43,269 nucleotides of DNA from Natronospira elongata (GTDB lineage Bacteria; Pseudomonadota; Gammaproteobacteria; Natronospirales; Natronospiraceae), in contig NZ_JAYGII010000022.1 in assembly GCF_034931365.1 (NCBI RefSeq), positions 1 through 43,269 of the forward strand. The letters run 5' to 3'. Within the stretch, counting starts at the first letter, position 1, and every line of letters begins with the position of its first letter. Below, in pieces: positions 23,099-31,134 of the stretch. The notes under the pieces were generated by a model, which worked only from the letters and a program-made list of their open reading frames with translations, searched no databases and was not told where the DNA came from. The position numbers and the translations under genes were made by a program.

Positions 23099-24775
23099 AT
23101 GGCTGAACGCATACAGGATTATGACGCCATCATCCTTGGCACCGGGGCGGCCGGTCTGGCGGCCGCTGTTGGCCTGCCCAGCCACTGGCGGGTGGCCCTG
23201 GTCAGCAAGGGGCAGCCCGACGCCGGCAGCACGGCCTGGGCCCAGGGTGGCATGTCAGCGGCTGTTGACGCCGGTGACAGTATCGATGCCCATGTTCGCG
23301 ACACCCTGGAGGCCGGCGCAGGGTTGGGCGATGAAATGGCCATACGGCGAGTGGCGGAAGCCGCTCCGAAGATGGCCCAATGGCTGGGTGAGCTGGGTGT
23401 CGCCTTCACTCGCGATGCCCGCAATGAATTGCATCTGACCCAGGAGGGTGGTCACCGCCACCGTCGGGTTCTGCATGTGGCCGATGCTACCGGCCGCGCC
23501 ATTCAGGACAGCCTGGACAAGGCTGTCCGTGCCCAGGCCGAGCGACACTGGCTCACCAACCACATCGCCGTGGACCTGATCACCAGTCGACGTCAGGGTC
23601 TGCCCGGTGACAACCGGGTGCTGGGTGTCTATGTGCTCAATCAGCAGAGTGGCCAGGTGGAAACCCTGCGCAGCCCCAGAGTGCTGCTGGCCACCGGCGG
23701 TGCCAACAAGGTCTATCTCTATACCAGCAACCCGGAGGGCAATACCGGCGATGGCATCGCCATGGCCTGGCGGGTTGGCTGCCGCGTGGCCAATCTGGAG
23801 TTCATGCAATTCCACCCCACCTGTCTGTTCCACCCCGATGCCCGCTCTTTTCTGATCAGCGAGGCCGTGCGAGGTGAAGGAGGACAGTTGTTGCTGCCGG
23901 ACGGTGACCGCTTCATGCCCCGATTTCATCCCCAGGCCGAACTGGCGCCTCGGGATGTGGTGGCACGGGCCATTGACCATGAAATGAAACGCCTTGGTCT
24001 TGAGCATGTTCTGCTCGATATCAGTCACCAGCCCGCCGATCAGGTTCGCCGCCAGTTCCCCACCATCCATGAGCGGCTGATGAAACTGGGCATCGACATG
24101 ACCCGCGAAGCCATTCCGGTGGTGCCGGCAGCCCACTACACCTGCGGCGGTGTCATCACCGACCTCGCCGGTCGCACCGACCTGCCCGGGCTCTATGCCG
24201 CCGGCGAAACCGCCCACACCGGGCTGCATGGTGCCAACCGCATGGCCAGCAACTCCCTGCTGGAGTGCCTGGTGATGGGACGGGCCGCCGCCGAGGATAT
24301 GAGCGAGATTGAACTGCCCCCGGCAAGGGAATCATTGCGAGCCTGGGACGAAAGCCGGGTCACCGATTCCGATGAGGAAATCGTGGTCAAGCACAACTGG
24401 CTGGAGCTGCGTCGCTTCATGTGGGATTACGTGGGCATCGTGCGCAGTGAAAAGCGCCTGCGGCGGGCGGCGGCCAGGGCGGAACTGCTGCGCTCGGAAA
24501 TACAGGCTTACTATGCCGGCTTTCGCATCACCCCGGACCTGGTGGAGCTGCGCAATCTCTCTGAAGTGGCCAATCTGGTCATCCGCTGCGCCCAGCGCCG
24601 GCGGGAAAGTCGCGGCCTGCACTACAACCTGGATTGGCCCGATACCCTACCGCCGGAGCGAGCGCGGGATACGGTGCTGGTCCCGCCCAACTGGCCGGGC
24701 CGGGAACAACTGCCCCAATGGCCGAGCTTCACGGTCCACTCGCTCCCAGCGCAATCGGGTTCTGAGTCGGCGTAG
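23099..24775 (+). CDS. nadB: L-aspartate oxidase
   Basis: This 558-residue flavoprotein oxidises L-aspartate to iminoaspartate, the first step of NAD synthesis with NadA. The FAD loop AIILGTGAAGLAAAVGL lies near residue 10. Other motifs are STAWAQGGMSAA, EFMQFHPTCL, HYTCGG and HGANRMASNSLLECLVMG. The start chosen is ATG 23099; the GTG two codons upstream is possible. A longer frame from 22949 runs into the rpoE promoter and is unlikely. Its 3' end overlaps the convergent ygfX gene by 129 bp. Confidence 0.94.
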   Translation: MAERIQDYDAIILGTGAAGLAAAVGLPSHWRVALVSKGQPDAGSTAWAQGGMSAAVDAGDSIDAHVRDTLEAGAGLGDEMAIRRVAEAAPKMAQWLGELGVAFTRDARNELHLTQEGGHRHRRVLHVADATGRAIQDSLDKAVRAQAERHWLTNHIAVDLITSRRQGLPGDNRVLGVYVLNQQSGQVETLRSPRVLLATGGANKVYLYTSNPEGNTGDGIAMAWRVGCRVANLEFMQFHPTCLFHPDARSFLISEAVRGEGGQLLLPDGDRFMPRFHPQAELAPRDVVARAIDHEMKRLGLEHVLLDISHQPADQVRRQFPTIHERLMKLGIDMTREAIPVVPAAHYTCGGVITDLAGRTDLPGLYAAGETAHTGLHGANRMASNSLLECLVMGRAAAEDMSEIELPPARESLRAWDESRVTDSDEEIVVKHNWLELRRFMWDYVGIVRSEKRLRRAAARAELLRSEIQAYYAGFRITPDLVELRNLSEVANLVIRCAQRRRESRGLHYNLDWPDTLPPERARDTVLVPPNWPGREQLPQWPSFTVHSLPAQSGSESA

Positions 24776-25168
24776 GGAGTCGGCCTCGACGCCGTCGGCG
24801 GCCAATACCAGCCAGCCGCCCCCGGCCGGGCCGACCCTCAAGATCAGCAGGGCCTGGGACGACCACTCCACCCGCCGCAGGGGAATGTGGCGACGTTCCC
24901 CCTGTTCATCCACAAGATACAGGCGCCCGCCGGGCTCGAGCACCAGGGCGGTGGCCTCGTGGGCAATGAAGGGAAAGGCCCAGCAAAGCAGATGCCAGCG
25001 CAAGGCCAGCGCATTGAAGGCCAGTAGAAAGAACAGCAGCCAGGGAGGCAGTTGGGCGAGAAAGACGGCCAGGCCCGTCAGCCCGTGGAGAAGCAGAAAC
25101 AAGAAGAAGAACCGGGGCGATGCCCCGGCATCAATCTGCGTACGGCTGCCGAATCCGTGATACCACAT
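24647..25168 (-). CDS. YgfX/CptA-like membrane protein
   Basis: This 173-residue protein has two adjacent membrane helices (about 20-38 and 40-58) and a small soluble domain ending near RLRWE (141), the layout of YgfX. In E. coli YgfX is encoded next to sdhE and was proposed as a toxin acting on cytoskeletal proteins; that role is debated. It overlaps the sdhE end by 38 bp. The last 42 residues, rich in Arg and Pro, are encoded antisense to the end of nadB and extend beyond the usual length of about 135-140. Confidence 0.75.
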   Translation of the reverse strand: MWYHGFGSRTQIDAGASPRFFFLFLLLHGLTGLAVFLAQLPPWLLFFLLAFNALALRWHLLCWAFPFIAHEATALVLEPGGRLYLVDEQGERRHIPLRRVEWSSQALLILRVGPAGGGWLVLAADGVEADSLRRLRTRLRWERVDREARPLGQLFPARPVGRDQHRIPRSLRR

Positions 25169-25394
25169 GGGCGAGATCCCTCTCTTCCGGTTCCGTCCGC
25201 CCGGTCAGCCAGTCCCACAGTTCCGGGTCCTGACGGTCCAGCAAGCGAACAAAAGCCTGCTTCTCATCCTGTGAAGCAGTCTCCCAGGCCCGGGCCAGAT
25301 AAGCCTCCAGCATGACATCCAGTTCCTTCATGCCCCGCCTGCACAGCCAACGCAGGCGGGACAGAGGTGGCAAGGCCGAGGCGCCGTCGTCCAT
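25131..25394 (-). CDS. sdhE: FAD assembly factor SdhE
   Basis: This 87-residue helical protein promotes covalent flavinylation of SdhA. The signature RGMKE (20-24, within LRWLCRRGMKELDVML) is clear and contains the conserved RGxxE residues. The start ATG at 25394 overlaps the sdhB stop (TGATG), so production is coupled to the enzyme it matures. An open extension upstream to 25478 lies within sdhB and is not likely to be used. Confidence 0.92.
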   Translation of the reverse strand: MDDGASALPPLSRLRWLCRRGMKELDVMLEAYLARAWETASQDEKQAFVRLLDRQDPELWDWLTGRTEPEERDLAHVVSRIRQPYAD

Positions 25395-26176
25395 CAATGC
25401 TTGCGCTCGGCCAGCAGTTTCTTGGTTTCCACAATGGCCTTGGCCGGATTCAGACCCTTGGGGCAGGCCATGGTGCAATTCATGATGGTGTGACAGCGAT
25501 AGATCTTGAAAGGATCTTCCAGATCATCCAGACGCTCACCGGTGGCTTCGTCACGGCTGTCCACAATCCAGCGATAGGCCTGCAGCAGCACCGCCGGACC
25601 GAGATAGCGATCACCATTCCACCAATAACTGGGGCAGGAGGTCTGGCAGCAGGCACAGAGAATACATTCATAAAGGCCGTCGAGCTTGGCTCGATCTTCC
25701 TTGGACTGCAGGCGTTCCTGATTGGGAGGCGCCGGCGTATCGGTCTTGAGCCAGGGTTCCACGGATGCCAGCTGGGCATAGAAGTGGGTCATGTCGGTGA
25801 CCAGATCCTTGACTACATCCATATGGGGCAGAGGATAGATCTTTACATCCCCCTTGATCTCGTCACAGCCCTTGGTGCAGGCAAGGGTGTTCACTCCGTC
25901 GATATTCATGGCGCATGAACCGCAAATGCCTTCACGGCAGGAACGCCGGAACGTCAGACCCGGATCCATTTCATTCTTGATCTTGATAATGGCATCAAGA
26001 ACCATGGGCCCGCATTCCTCCATGTTCACCTCATAGGTGTCCATGCGCGGGTTTTCCCCGGAATCGGGGTCATAACGATAGACATGAAAGCGCTTGACCT
26101 TGTCGCTGTCGCCTTCCGTCTTGTGTGTCTCGCCCTTCTTGATGCGGGAGTTTTTTGGCAGCCGGAAATCAGCCAT
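25394..26176 (-). CDS. sdhB: Succinate dehydrogenase iron-sulfur subunit
   Basis: This 260-residue subunit passes electrons from SdhA to quinone. The 2Fe-2S ligands lie in CREGICGSC plus a downstream Cys in NTLAC. The 4Fe-4S motif is CILCACCQTSC and the 3Fe-4S ligands are in CHTIMNCTMACPKG. I chose the ATG at 26176 (MADFRLPKNS), with GAGAGG before it, over an open extension to 26224. It carries about 25 more N-terminal residues than E. coli SdhB. It follows sdhA by 48 bp. Confidence 0.95.
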   Translation of the reverse strand: MADFRLPKNSRIKKGETHKTEGDSDKVKRFHVYRYDPDSGENPRMDTYEVNMEECGPMVLDAIIKIKNEMDPGLTFRRSCREGICGSCAMNIDGVNTLACTKGCDEIKGDVKIYPLPHMDVVKDLVTDMTHFYAQLASVEPWLKTDTPAPPNQERLQSKEDRAKLDGLYECILCACCQTSCPSYWWNGDRYLGPAVLLQAYRWIVDSRDEATGERLDDLEDPFKIYRCHTIMNCTMACPKGLNPAKAIVETKKLLAERKH

Positions 26177-26224
26177 GTCTGTGCCTCTCCAGTGCGGGTG
26201 CCGGGACTGGCCCGAGCACGTCAA

Positions 26225-28015
26225 TCAGTAGGTTCGTGCCTTGGGTGGAATCACATCCACTTCATCGGTCAGGGTATCCATGCGAACCGGACGATACTCA
26301 ATCTTCACCCCACCCTTGCCGTCGTACCAGGCCAGGGTATGTTTCATCCAGTTGTCATCGTCACGATCAGAGTAGTCTTCACGGGCATGGGCACCCCGAC
26401 TCTCTTCACGATTCTTGGCCGATTCGATGGTGGCCATGGCCTGACCAAGGAGATTATCCAGCTCCAGGGTTTCCACCAGGTCCGAATTCCAGACCAGGGA
26501 TCGATCGGAAACGGAAACCCGATCGAAAGAAGCAACCGTCTTCTTGAGCTGCTCAATGCCTTCCTGCATCACATCCCCGGTCCGGAAGACCGCGGCGTGT
26601 GACTGCATGGTCTTTTGCATGTCCAGCCGGATGTCGGCCGTTTTGAGATCGCCCTTGGCATTGCGCAGGCGGTCCAGGCGTTCCAGACAGGCATCACCGG
26701 CGTCTGCCGGCAGCGGTTTGTGACGTTGCCCCGGCTCAATCAGCTCACCGCAGCGCTCGGCCACGGCACGACCGAAGACCACCAGGTCCAGCAGGGAGTT
26801 GGAGCCCAGTCGGTTGGCCCCATGCACGGAGACGCAGGCGGCCTCGCCCGCCGCCATCAGGCCGGGCACCACATGATCCGGATTACCGTCTTTCAGGGTC
26901 AGCACTTCGCCATGGTAATTGGCCGGAATGCCGCCCATGTTGTAGTGCACGGTGGGCAGCACGGGAATGGGTTCCTTGGTGACGTCCACCCCGGCGAAAA
27001 TGCGGGCGGTTTCCGCAATGCCCGGGAGGCGTTCGTTGATCACATCGGCGCCCAGATGCTCCAGGTGAAGATGGATATGATCCTTGTCCTTGCCCACACC
27101 ACGACCTTCACGGATCTCGATTGTCATGGAGCGGGACACCACATCGCGGGATGCCAGATCCTTGGCGTTGGGGGCGTAACGCTCCATGAAGCGCTCACCC
27201 TCGGAGTTGGTCAGATAGCCACCCTCGCCACGCACGCCCTCGGTGATGAGACAGCCGGCACCGTAAACGCCGGTGGGATGGAACTGCACGAATTCCATGT
27301 CCTGCAGCGGCAGGCCGGCACGCAGAACCATGCCATTGCCGTCACCGGTACAGGTATGCGCGGAGGTGCAGGAAAAGTAGGCACGACCATAACCGCCCGT
27401 GGCCAGGATCACGGTATGGGCCTGGAAGCGGTGAATGGTGCCATCCTGCAGATTCCAGGCCATGACCCCGCGGCAGACCCCCTCTTCGTCCATGATCAGG
27501 TCCAGGGCGAAGTATTCAATGAAGAATTCAGCGTGGTTACGCAGGGCCTGCTGATACAGGGTATGCAGCATGGCGTGACCGGTGCGGTCGGCGGCGGCAC
27601 AGGTACGCTGGGCCGTGCCTTCCCCAAAATGCGTGGTCATGCCACCGAAGGGACGCTGGTAGATCTTGCCTTCGTCGGTGCGTGAGAACGGCACACCATA
27701 GTGTTCCAGCTCGATCACCGCCTTGGGTGCTTCCTTGCACATGTACTCAATGGCGTCCTGGTCACCCAGCCAGTCGGACCCCTTGACGGTGTCATACATA
27801 TGCCAGCGCCAATCGTCCTCGCCCATGTTGCCTAGGGAAGCACTGATTCCGCCCTGGGCGGCGACAGTGTGACTGCGCGTGGGGAACACCTTGGTGATGC
27901 AGGCTGTGCTGAGATTCTTCTCGGCCAAGCCCAGGGTGGCACGCAGGCCGGCACCGCCGGCACCCACCACCACAACGTCATACTGATGATCAATTATCTC
28001 GTAGGCCTTCGACAT
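26225..28015 (-). CDS. sdhA: Succinate dehydrogenase flavoprotein subunit
   Basis: This 596-residue subunit holds covalent FAD and oxidises succinate to fumarate in the TCA cycle and respiratory chain. The dinucleotide-binding motif VVVGAGGAGLRA is at 15-26. His49 in RSHTVAAQGGIS is the expected flavinylation site. The substrate loop includes QFHPTGVYGAG, and HGANRLGSNSLLDLVVFGRA lies near the C-terminal part. It starts 4 bp after the sdhD stop. Confidence 0.97.
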   Translation of the reverse strand: MSKAYEIIDHQYDVVVVGAGGAGLRATLGLAEKNLSTACITKVFPTRSHTVAAQGGISASLGNMGEDDWRWHMYDTVKGSDWLGDQDAIEYMCKEAPKAVIELEHYGVPFSRTDEGKIYQRPFGGMTTHFGEGTAQRTCAAADRTGHAMLHTLYQQALRNHAEFFIEYFALDLIMDEEGVCRGVMAWNLQDGTIHRFQAHTVILATGGYGRAYFSCTSAHTCTGDGNGMVLRAGLPLQDMEFVQFHPTGVYGAGCLITEGVRGEGGYLTNSEGERFMERYAPNAKDLASRDVVSRSMTIEIREGRGVGKDKDHIHLHLEHLGADVINERLPGIAETARIFAGVDVTKEPIPVLPTVHYNMGGIPANYHGEVLTLKDGNPDHVVPGLMAAGEAACVSVHGANRLGSNSLLDLVVFGRAVAERCGELIEPGQRHKPLPADAGDACLERLDRLRNAKGDLKTADIRLDMQKTMQSHAAVFRTGDVMQEGIEQLKKTVASFDRVSVSDRSLVWNSDLVETLELDNLLGQAMATIESAKNREESRGAHAREDYSDRDDDNWMKHTLAWYDGKGGVKIEYRPVRMDTLTDEVDVIPPKARTY

Positions 28016-28019
28016 TGAC

Positions 28020-28400
28020 TCAGGCTCCGAATGCTACCCGCAGCACGGCGATGATGCCGGCGGCGGCAAGGAAGAAATGGACGAAACGGGACAGAACAAG
28101 GAATGTCAGGCGTGATCCCTTGCTGGACACATAGTCTTCGATGACGACCTGCAGTCCCAGCTCCGAGTGATAGAAAAGCGTGCCAATGAACAGCACCAGC
28201 AGGATGGTCACCAAGGGATTGGCCATCCACTGACTGACGGTGGCGTAATCGGCACCGGTCATGCTGACCAGGGAGACGATAAACCAGATGAACAGGGGGA
28301 TCAGGGCTACCGCGGTCAGACGCTGGATCAGCCAGTGATGAACACCGTCGCCGGCCGCGCCAAGGCCCTTGGCTCGCTTCAGGGGAGTTCGCAGGCTCAC
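28020..28400 (-). CDS. sdhD: Succinate dehydrogenase membrane anchor subunit D
   Basis: This 126-residue, three-helix membrane subunit helps bind heme b and quinone. The pattern HSELGLQVVIEDY (His, then DY) is the family hallmark. The start is a GTG at 28400 overlapping the sdhC stop (GTGA), giving a protein that begins (V/M)SLRTPLKRAKGLG. A longer frame reaching 28814 lies inside sdhC and is not real. It lies between sdhC and sdhA, the standard order. Confidence 0.9.
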   Translation of the reverse strand: MSLRTPLKRAKGLGAAGDGVHHWLIQRLTAVALIPLFIWFIVSLVSMTGADYATVSQWMANPLVTILLVLFIGTLFYHSELGLQVVIEDYVSSKGSRLTFLVLSRFVHFFLAAAGIIAVLRVAFGA

Positions 28401-28795
28401 AGGACACCTCCGTGGGTGGCGTAGGCGGCATACCAGGTCAGCAGGGTCAGCAGGACCGCGGCGGCCACGGCCAGATAGCCGGACAGCCGAGCGGCGCCCA
28501 GGTCCAGACCCTGACCGGCATCCCAGAACAGATGACGCAGGCCATTGCAGAAGTGGTACCAGAACGCCAGGGTCCAGCCGAACAGCAACAGGCGGCCGGG
28601 CCAGGAAGCGATCAGCTCCTGGGCGGTGGCGTAGGCAGTGGGACCGGCTGCGACCGATACCAGCCAGTACACGAGAAAGATGGTCCCGATCGTCAGAAAC
28701 ACGCCCGTGATGCGGTGCAGGATGGACAATGCCATCGTCCACATAAAGCGATAGATCTGGAGATGGGGTGAAACCGGCCGGTTTTCTGCCGCCAT
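28397..28795 (-). CDS. sdhC: Succinate dehydrogenase cytochrome b556 subunit C
   Basis: This 132-residue membrane subunit has three helices. Motifs are RPVSPHLQIYR at the N-terminus, SILHRITG (about 25-32) and HFCNGLRHLFWD, the last holding the likely heme-ligand His. The ATG at 28795 has GAGG 8 bp upstream; a GTG three codons earlier is less likely. It follows the SdhAF4-type gene by 128 bp. Confidence 0.92.
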   Translation of the reverse strand: MAAENRPVSPHLQIYRFMWTMALSILHRITGVFLTIGTIFLVYWLVSVAAGPTAYATAQELIASWPGRLLLFGWTLAFWYHFCNGLRHLFWDAGQGLDLGAARLSGYLAVAAAVLLTLLTWYAAYATHGGVL

Positions 28796-28923
28796 GCGGG
28801 TCACCTCGATTCAATGAATGAACAATTCAGGTGGAGCAGCGATGGATTCCTTGCCACCAGAGTCAGACCAATTCCGCCTCCACAGCCATGCCGGCGATTC
28901 AGGAGGCAAGCGTTTCTCCGGTT

Positions 28924-29124
28924 TCAGAAATCCGAGCAGCGCCCCTTCACTTCCCAGTCGCCGTAGCGGGTCGGCTCCGGCCCCTTGGGGCCGCCGATCT
29001 CGCGCGGGCCTTGATGCTCGCTTTCAGCCGATTGCCCGTCACCTGCCACACCGGCATCCTCGCCGGCCAATCCACCGGTCGCCCGTGCCCGTCTGAATTC
29101 TCTTTCTTTCTCGGACATGGACAT
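28924..29124 (-). CDS. Succinate dehydrogenase assembly factor 4 family protein (DUF1674)
   Basis: This 66-residue protein ends with the DUF1674/SDHAF4 signature GGPKGPEPTRYGDW, then KGRCSDF at the extreme C-terminus (residues 44-66). In mitochondria this family protects flavinylated SdhA before it joins SdhB. The N-terminal 40 residues are polar, rich in Glu, Gly and Ala, and probably disordered. I chose ATG 29124, with GGGAG 7 bp before it, over a longer frame to 29196. It is the first gene of the sdh locus, behind a good promoter. Confidence 0.85.
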   Translation of the reverse strand: MSMSEKEREFRRARATGGLAGEDAGVAGDGQSAESEHQGPREIGGPKGPEPTRYGDWEVKGRCSDF

Positions 29125-29186
29125 GGGCTCGCTCCCGGAGTGACATGAAACGGTACGACCATCCATCGAAGGCGGTGGAAACAGCT

Positions 29187-29208
29187 CGGCGGGCACAGAC
29201 GCCCGCCG
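29187..29208 (-). promoter_or_regulatory. Leader hairpin of the sdh transcript
   Basis: CGGCGGGC (29187-29194) and GCCCGCCG (29201-29208) form a perfect 8-bp, all-GC stem with a 6-nt loop. It lies between the candidate sdh promoter and the first start codon. No long T run follows, so it is more likely an mRNA 5' structure than a terminator. Confidence 0.4.
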
Positions 29209-29236
29209 GGTTCGACCACTTTCGAAAGCTCGCAGT

Positions 29237-29264
29237 ATTCTATACGCTGACGCGCCCTTGGCAA
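29237..29264 (-). promoter_or_regulatory. Candidate sigma-70 promoter of the sdh operon
   Basis: On the minus strand TTGCCA (29264-29259) is followed after 16 bp by TAGAAT (29242-29237). Both are close to the sigma-70 consensus. It stands about 110 bp before the SdhAF4-type start, leaving a leader with a GC-rich hairpin. It also lies only 35 bp before ygfZ, which is read the other way. Confidence 0.55.
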
Positions 29265-29297
29265 AGTCACCCCGAGCGGAGACAGTGGTAGAAGCCC

Positions 29298-30230
29298 ATG
29301 ACAGAATCAGCAGCGATCAACGATATCGAGACCTGGGCCGAGTTTGTGCGGTCCCGGGAGAAGGCCGATCAGCCGGATTCCACGGCCCTCGCCTGGCTGC
29401 CGGGCCTGAGCGTGGTGCGAGCGGAAGGTGGTGACGCGGAAAGCTTCCTGGACGGTCAGTTCAGCGCGGCCGTGGGCGAACTGGGCCAGGATGAGGCGGT
29501 GCTGACCGCCTGGCACGATCCCAAGGGGCGGGCGGTGACCACCGTGTTGATGAGCCGGGATGAAAGCGGCTTTGAACTGCTCTTGCCCAGCAGTCTCATG
29601 GACACGGTGCTGCCAAAACTGCGTCTCTATGTTTTGCGTGCCCAAGTGAACCTGTCGGCGCAGCAGGACACCGTCGTTCTGGGGCGGTGGGATGACAATG
29701 ACAGTGGAGAAACGCCCTTCCGGCCTCTCAGCGGCCTGTCGGCGGCCGGTTTCTGGTCCGGTCCGCTCAGCGAGGCACGGTCGCTCTGGGATGAGTTCGA
29801 GGCAGCCGGCGACTTGCCGATCCGCGAGACTGAATGGCGACGCCGGGAATTGCTGGCCGGCCTGCCAAGGCTCGGCCCCGAGACCAGCGGCCGCTTCCTG
29901 CCCCAGTTTCTCGGCCTGGACCACTTCGGCGGCCTCAGCTTTCGCAAGGGCTGCTATATCGGCCAGGAAGTGATCGCCCGAACCCACTACCTGGGCAAGG
30001 TCAAGCAGGGCCTGAAGCTGGCCCGCTGCCAGCAGGCTGCTCCCGCCGGCGCAGCTGTCCGTGACAGTGCCGACCGCCTGGTGGGTCAGGTGCTGGACTC
30101 GGTGGCGGCTAGTGACGCAAGCCACTGGCTGGTGCAGATTGTGGTCAGGGAGAACCATGATGGCGAATTGCATCTGGATGGTGGTGGGGAAGCTGACGGG
30201 GAAGCCCCCGCGCTGAAGCTCTTCGACTAG
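29298..30230 (+). CDS. ygfZ: Folate-binding iron-sulfur protein maintenance factor YgfZ
   Basis: This 310-residue protein belongs to the YgfZ/GcvT-like family, which needs tetrahydrofolate and supports assembly or repair of certain Fe-S enzymes. The signature KGCYIGQEVIAR, with its essential Cys, is at about 219-230, followed by THYLGKVKQGL. The N-terminal folate domain includes FLDGQFSAAVG. It is divergent from the sdh operon, whose SdhB is an Fe-S protein, so the neighbourhood makes sense. The ribosome site before the ATG is weak. Confidence 0.9.
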   Translation: MTESAAINDIETWAEFVRSREKADQPDSTALAWLPGLSVVRAEGGDAESFLDGQFSAAVGELGQDEAVLTAWHDPKGRAVTTVLMSRDESGFELLLPSSLMDTVLPKLRLYVLRAQVNLSAQQDTVVLGRWDDNDSGETPFRPLSGLSAAGFWSGPLSEARSLWDEFEAAGDLPIRETEWRRRELLAGLPRLGPETSGRFLPQFLGLDHFGGLSFRKGCYIGQEVIARTHYLGKVKQGLKLARCQQAAPAGAAVRDSADRLVGQVLDSVAASDASHWLVQIVVRENHDGELHLDGGGEADGEAPALKLFD

Positions 30231-30263
30231 TCAGCGCCTTCCAGGGCACCGCCTCGGACCCAT

Positions 30264-30279
30264 TCCGGCGCCCGCCGGA
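30264..30279. terminator. Short GC hairpin after ygfZ
   Basis: TCCGGCG-CC-CGCCGGA is a perfect 7-bp stem 34 bp after the ygfZ stop. It lacks a T tract, so it would be at most a rho-assisted or mRNA-protecting 3' structure. The remaining bases between ygfZ and the next gene show nothing else that I recognise. Confidence 0.3.
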
Positions 30280-30425
30280 GCGTTCTGCACCCCTCCGAGC
30301 CGTTGATGAGCGGGGCCGGGCAAGTGGAACAGGATTGATCGACGGATCCCTAAAGTTCCTCTCCAGCCGGCCGTTGAAATAGGCAATGGAAGCGTTTTTC
30401 ATGTCTGCCGGAGGGAGAGAACATC

Positions 30426-30863
30426 ATGCGGGCACCCAACCCTTACCAGGTGCAATGGCCGACCCTGCCCCGAGCCGATGGTGCCCTGTTTAACGGCATA
30501 TCCCGCGCCGGGCGCTGCTTCCACCACCTGCCCACCGATAGTGTGCCCGGCCTGATTGGCGAAATGCTCAGGGACGACTACGGTTCGGTCATTTCGGTGA
30601 CCGTTCGCTTCGAAGCCCGGCAACCTGGCCGGGTCAGCGTCACTACCGGCGAAATCCCGGATGCGTGGATGCCCTATGACCACGGTCATGCCCCCCAGCT
30701 CCCCGCCTACCTTTGTGCGCTCCAGCAACTCGTCCGGGATGGCGAGGAAACCGAGAATCCCCAGCAGCTTCTGGCCCACGTCGAAGGCTGGTTTGCCCTC
30801 ACCTCCCGCCACACCATGAAGCTGCCACTGGATCGACGGCGCTTTCCGGCGCTGGCCTATTAG
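30426..30863 (+). CDS. Hypothetical soluble protein, 145 residues
   Basis: I do not recognise this protein. It has a strong ribosome site (CGGAGGGAGAGAACATC before the ATG) and codon use like its neighbours, so I believe it is real. There is no signal peptide or membrane segment. A beta-rich central part (SVISVTVRFEARQPGRVSVT, about 54-73) is followed by a likely helix (LPAYLCALQQLVRDGEE) and a second (PQQLLAHVEGWFAL). It stands alone between ygfZ and a universal stress gene, both on the plus strand. No catalytic motif is evident. Confidence 0.7.
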   Translation: MRAPNPYQVQWPTLPRADGALFNGISRAGRCFHHLPTDSVPGLIGEMLRDDYGSVISVTVRFEARQPGRVSVTTGEIPDAWMPYDHGHAPQLPAYLCALQQLVRDGEETENPQQLLAHVEGWFALTSRHTMKLPLDRRRFPALAY

Positions 30864-30910
30864 GGAAGCGCCGCCGGCGCTTCCCGATGCCCATCAAGCC
30901 TGAACCTGAT

Positions 30911-30930
30911 GCAAGTCAAAACAGACTTGC
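30911..30930. promoter_or_regulatory. Perfect inverted repeat upstream of the universal stress gene
   Basis: GCAAGTC-AAAACA-GACTTGC is a 7-bp perfect inverted repeat with a 6-nt AT-rich centre. No T run follows. It lies about 125 bp before the universal stress promoter and 47 bp after the preceding stop. It could be an operator or a 3' hairpin of the hypothetical gene. Confidence 0.35.
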
Positions 30931-31031
30931 CATCGGCTGGTAATGTAATCACTGCATAATGTTGTACAGTATCGGGTATCGGGCCGTTACTTCTGCCCCG
31001 GCGCAGTACCCGGGCTTGGCGCCGACCGTCA

Positions 31032-31060
31032 GGATTGGCGGCAGCGGCCAACGCTATAAT
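31032..31060 (+). promoter_or_regulatory. Candidate promoter of the universal stress gene
   Basis: A perfect TATAAT lies at 31055-31060, preceded by GC (GCTATAAT), 75 bp before the start codon. The -35 region at 17-bp spacing (GGATTG, 31032-31037) is poor. A strong -10 with a C before it and a weak -35 is compatible with sigma-S use, which would suit a stress gene, but sigma-70 is equally possible. Confidence 0.5.
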
Positions 31061-31134
31061 TGATCGGCAAATCGCCAGGCCCAACGGTTTCAGCGTTTAT
31101 GCCGGCGCCTTATAAACATCGCAAGGAGACATCA

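Noticed and set aside
26615..27685. A 356-codon open frame on the plus strand inside sdhA
   Set aside because: It is antisense to a complete sdhA with all active-site motifs. Its composition (His/Gly/Gln-rich) is typical of a shadow frame.
28401..28814. A long N-terminal extension of SdhD
   Set aside because: It is a shifted reading of sdhC. The GTG at 28400 overlapping the sdhC stop gives a normal 126-residue subunit.
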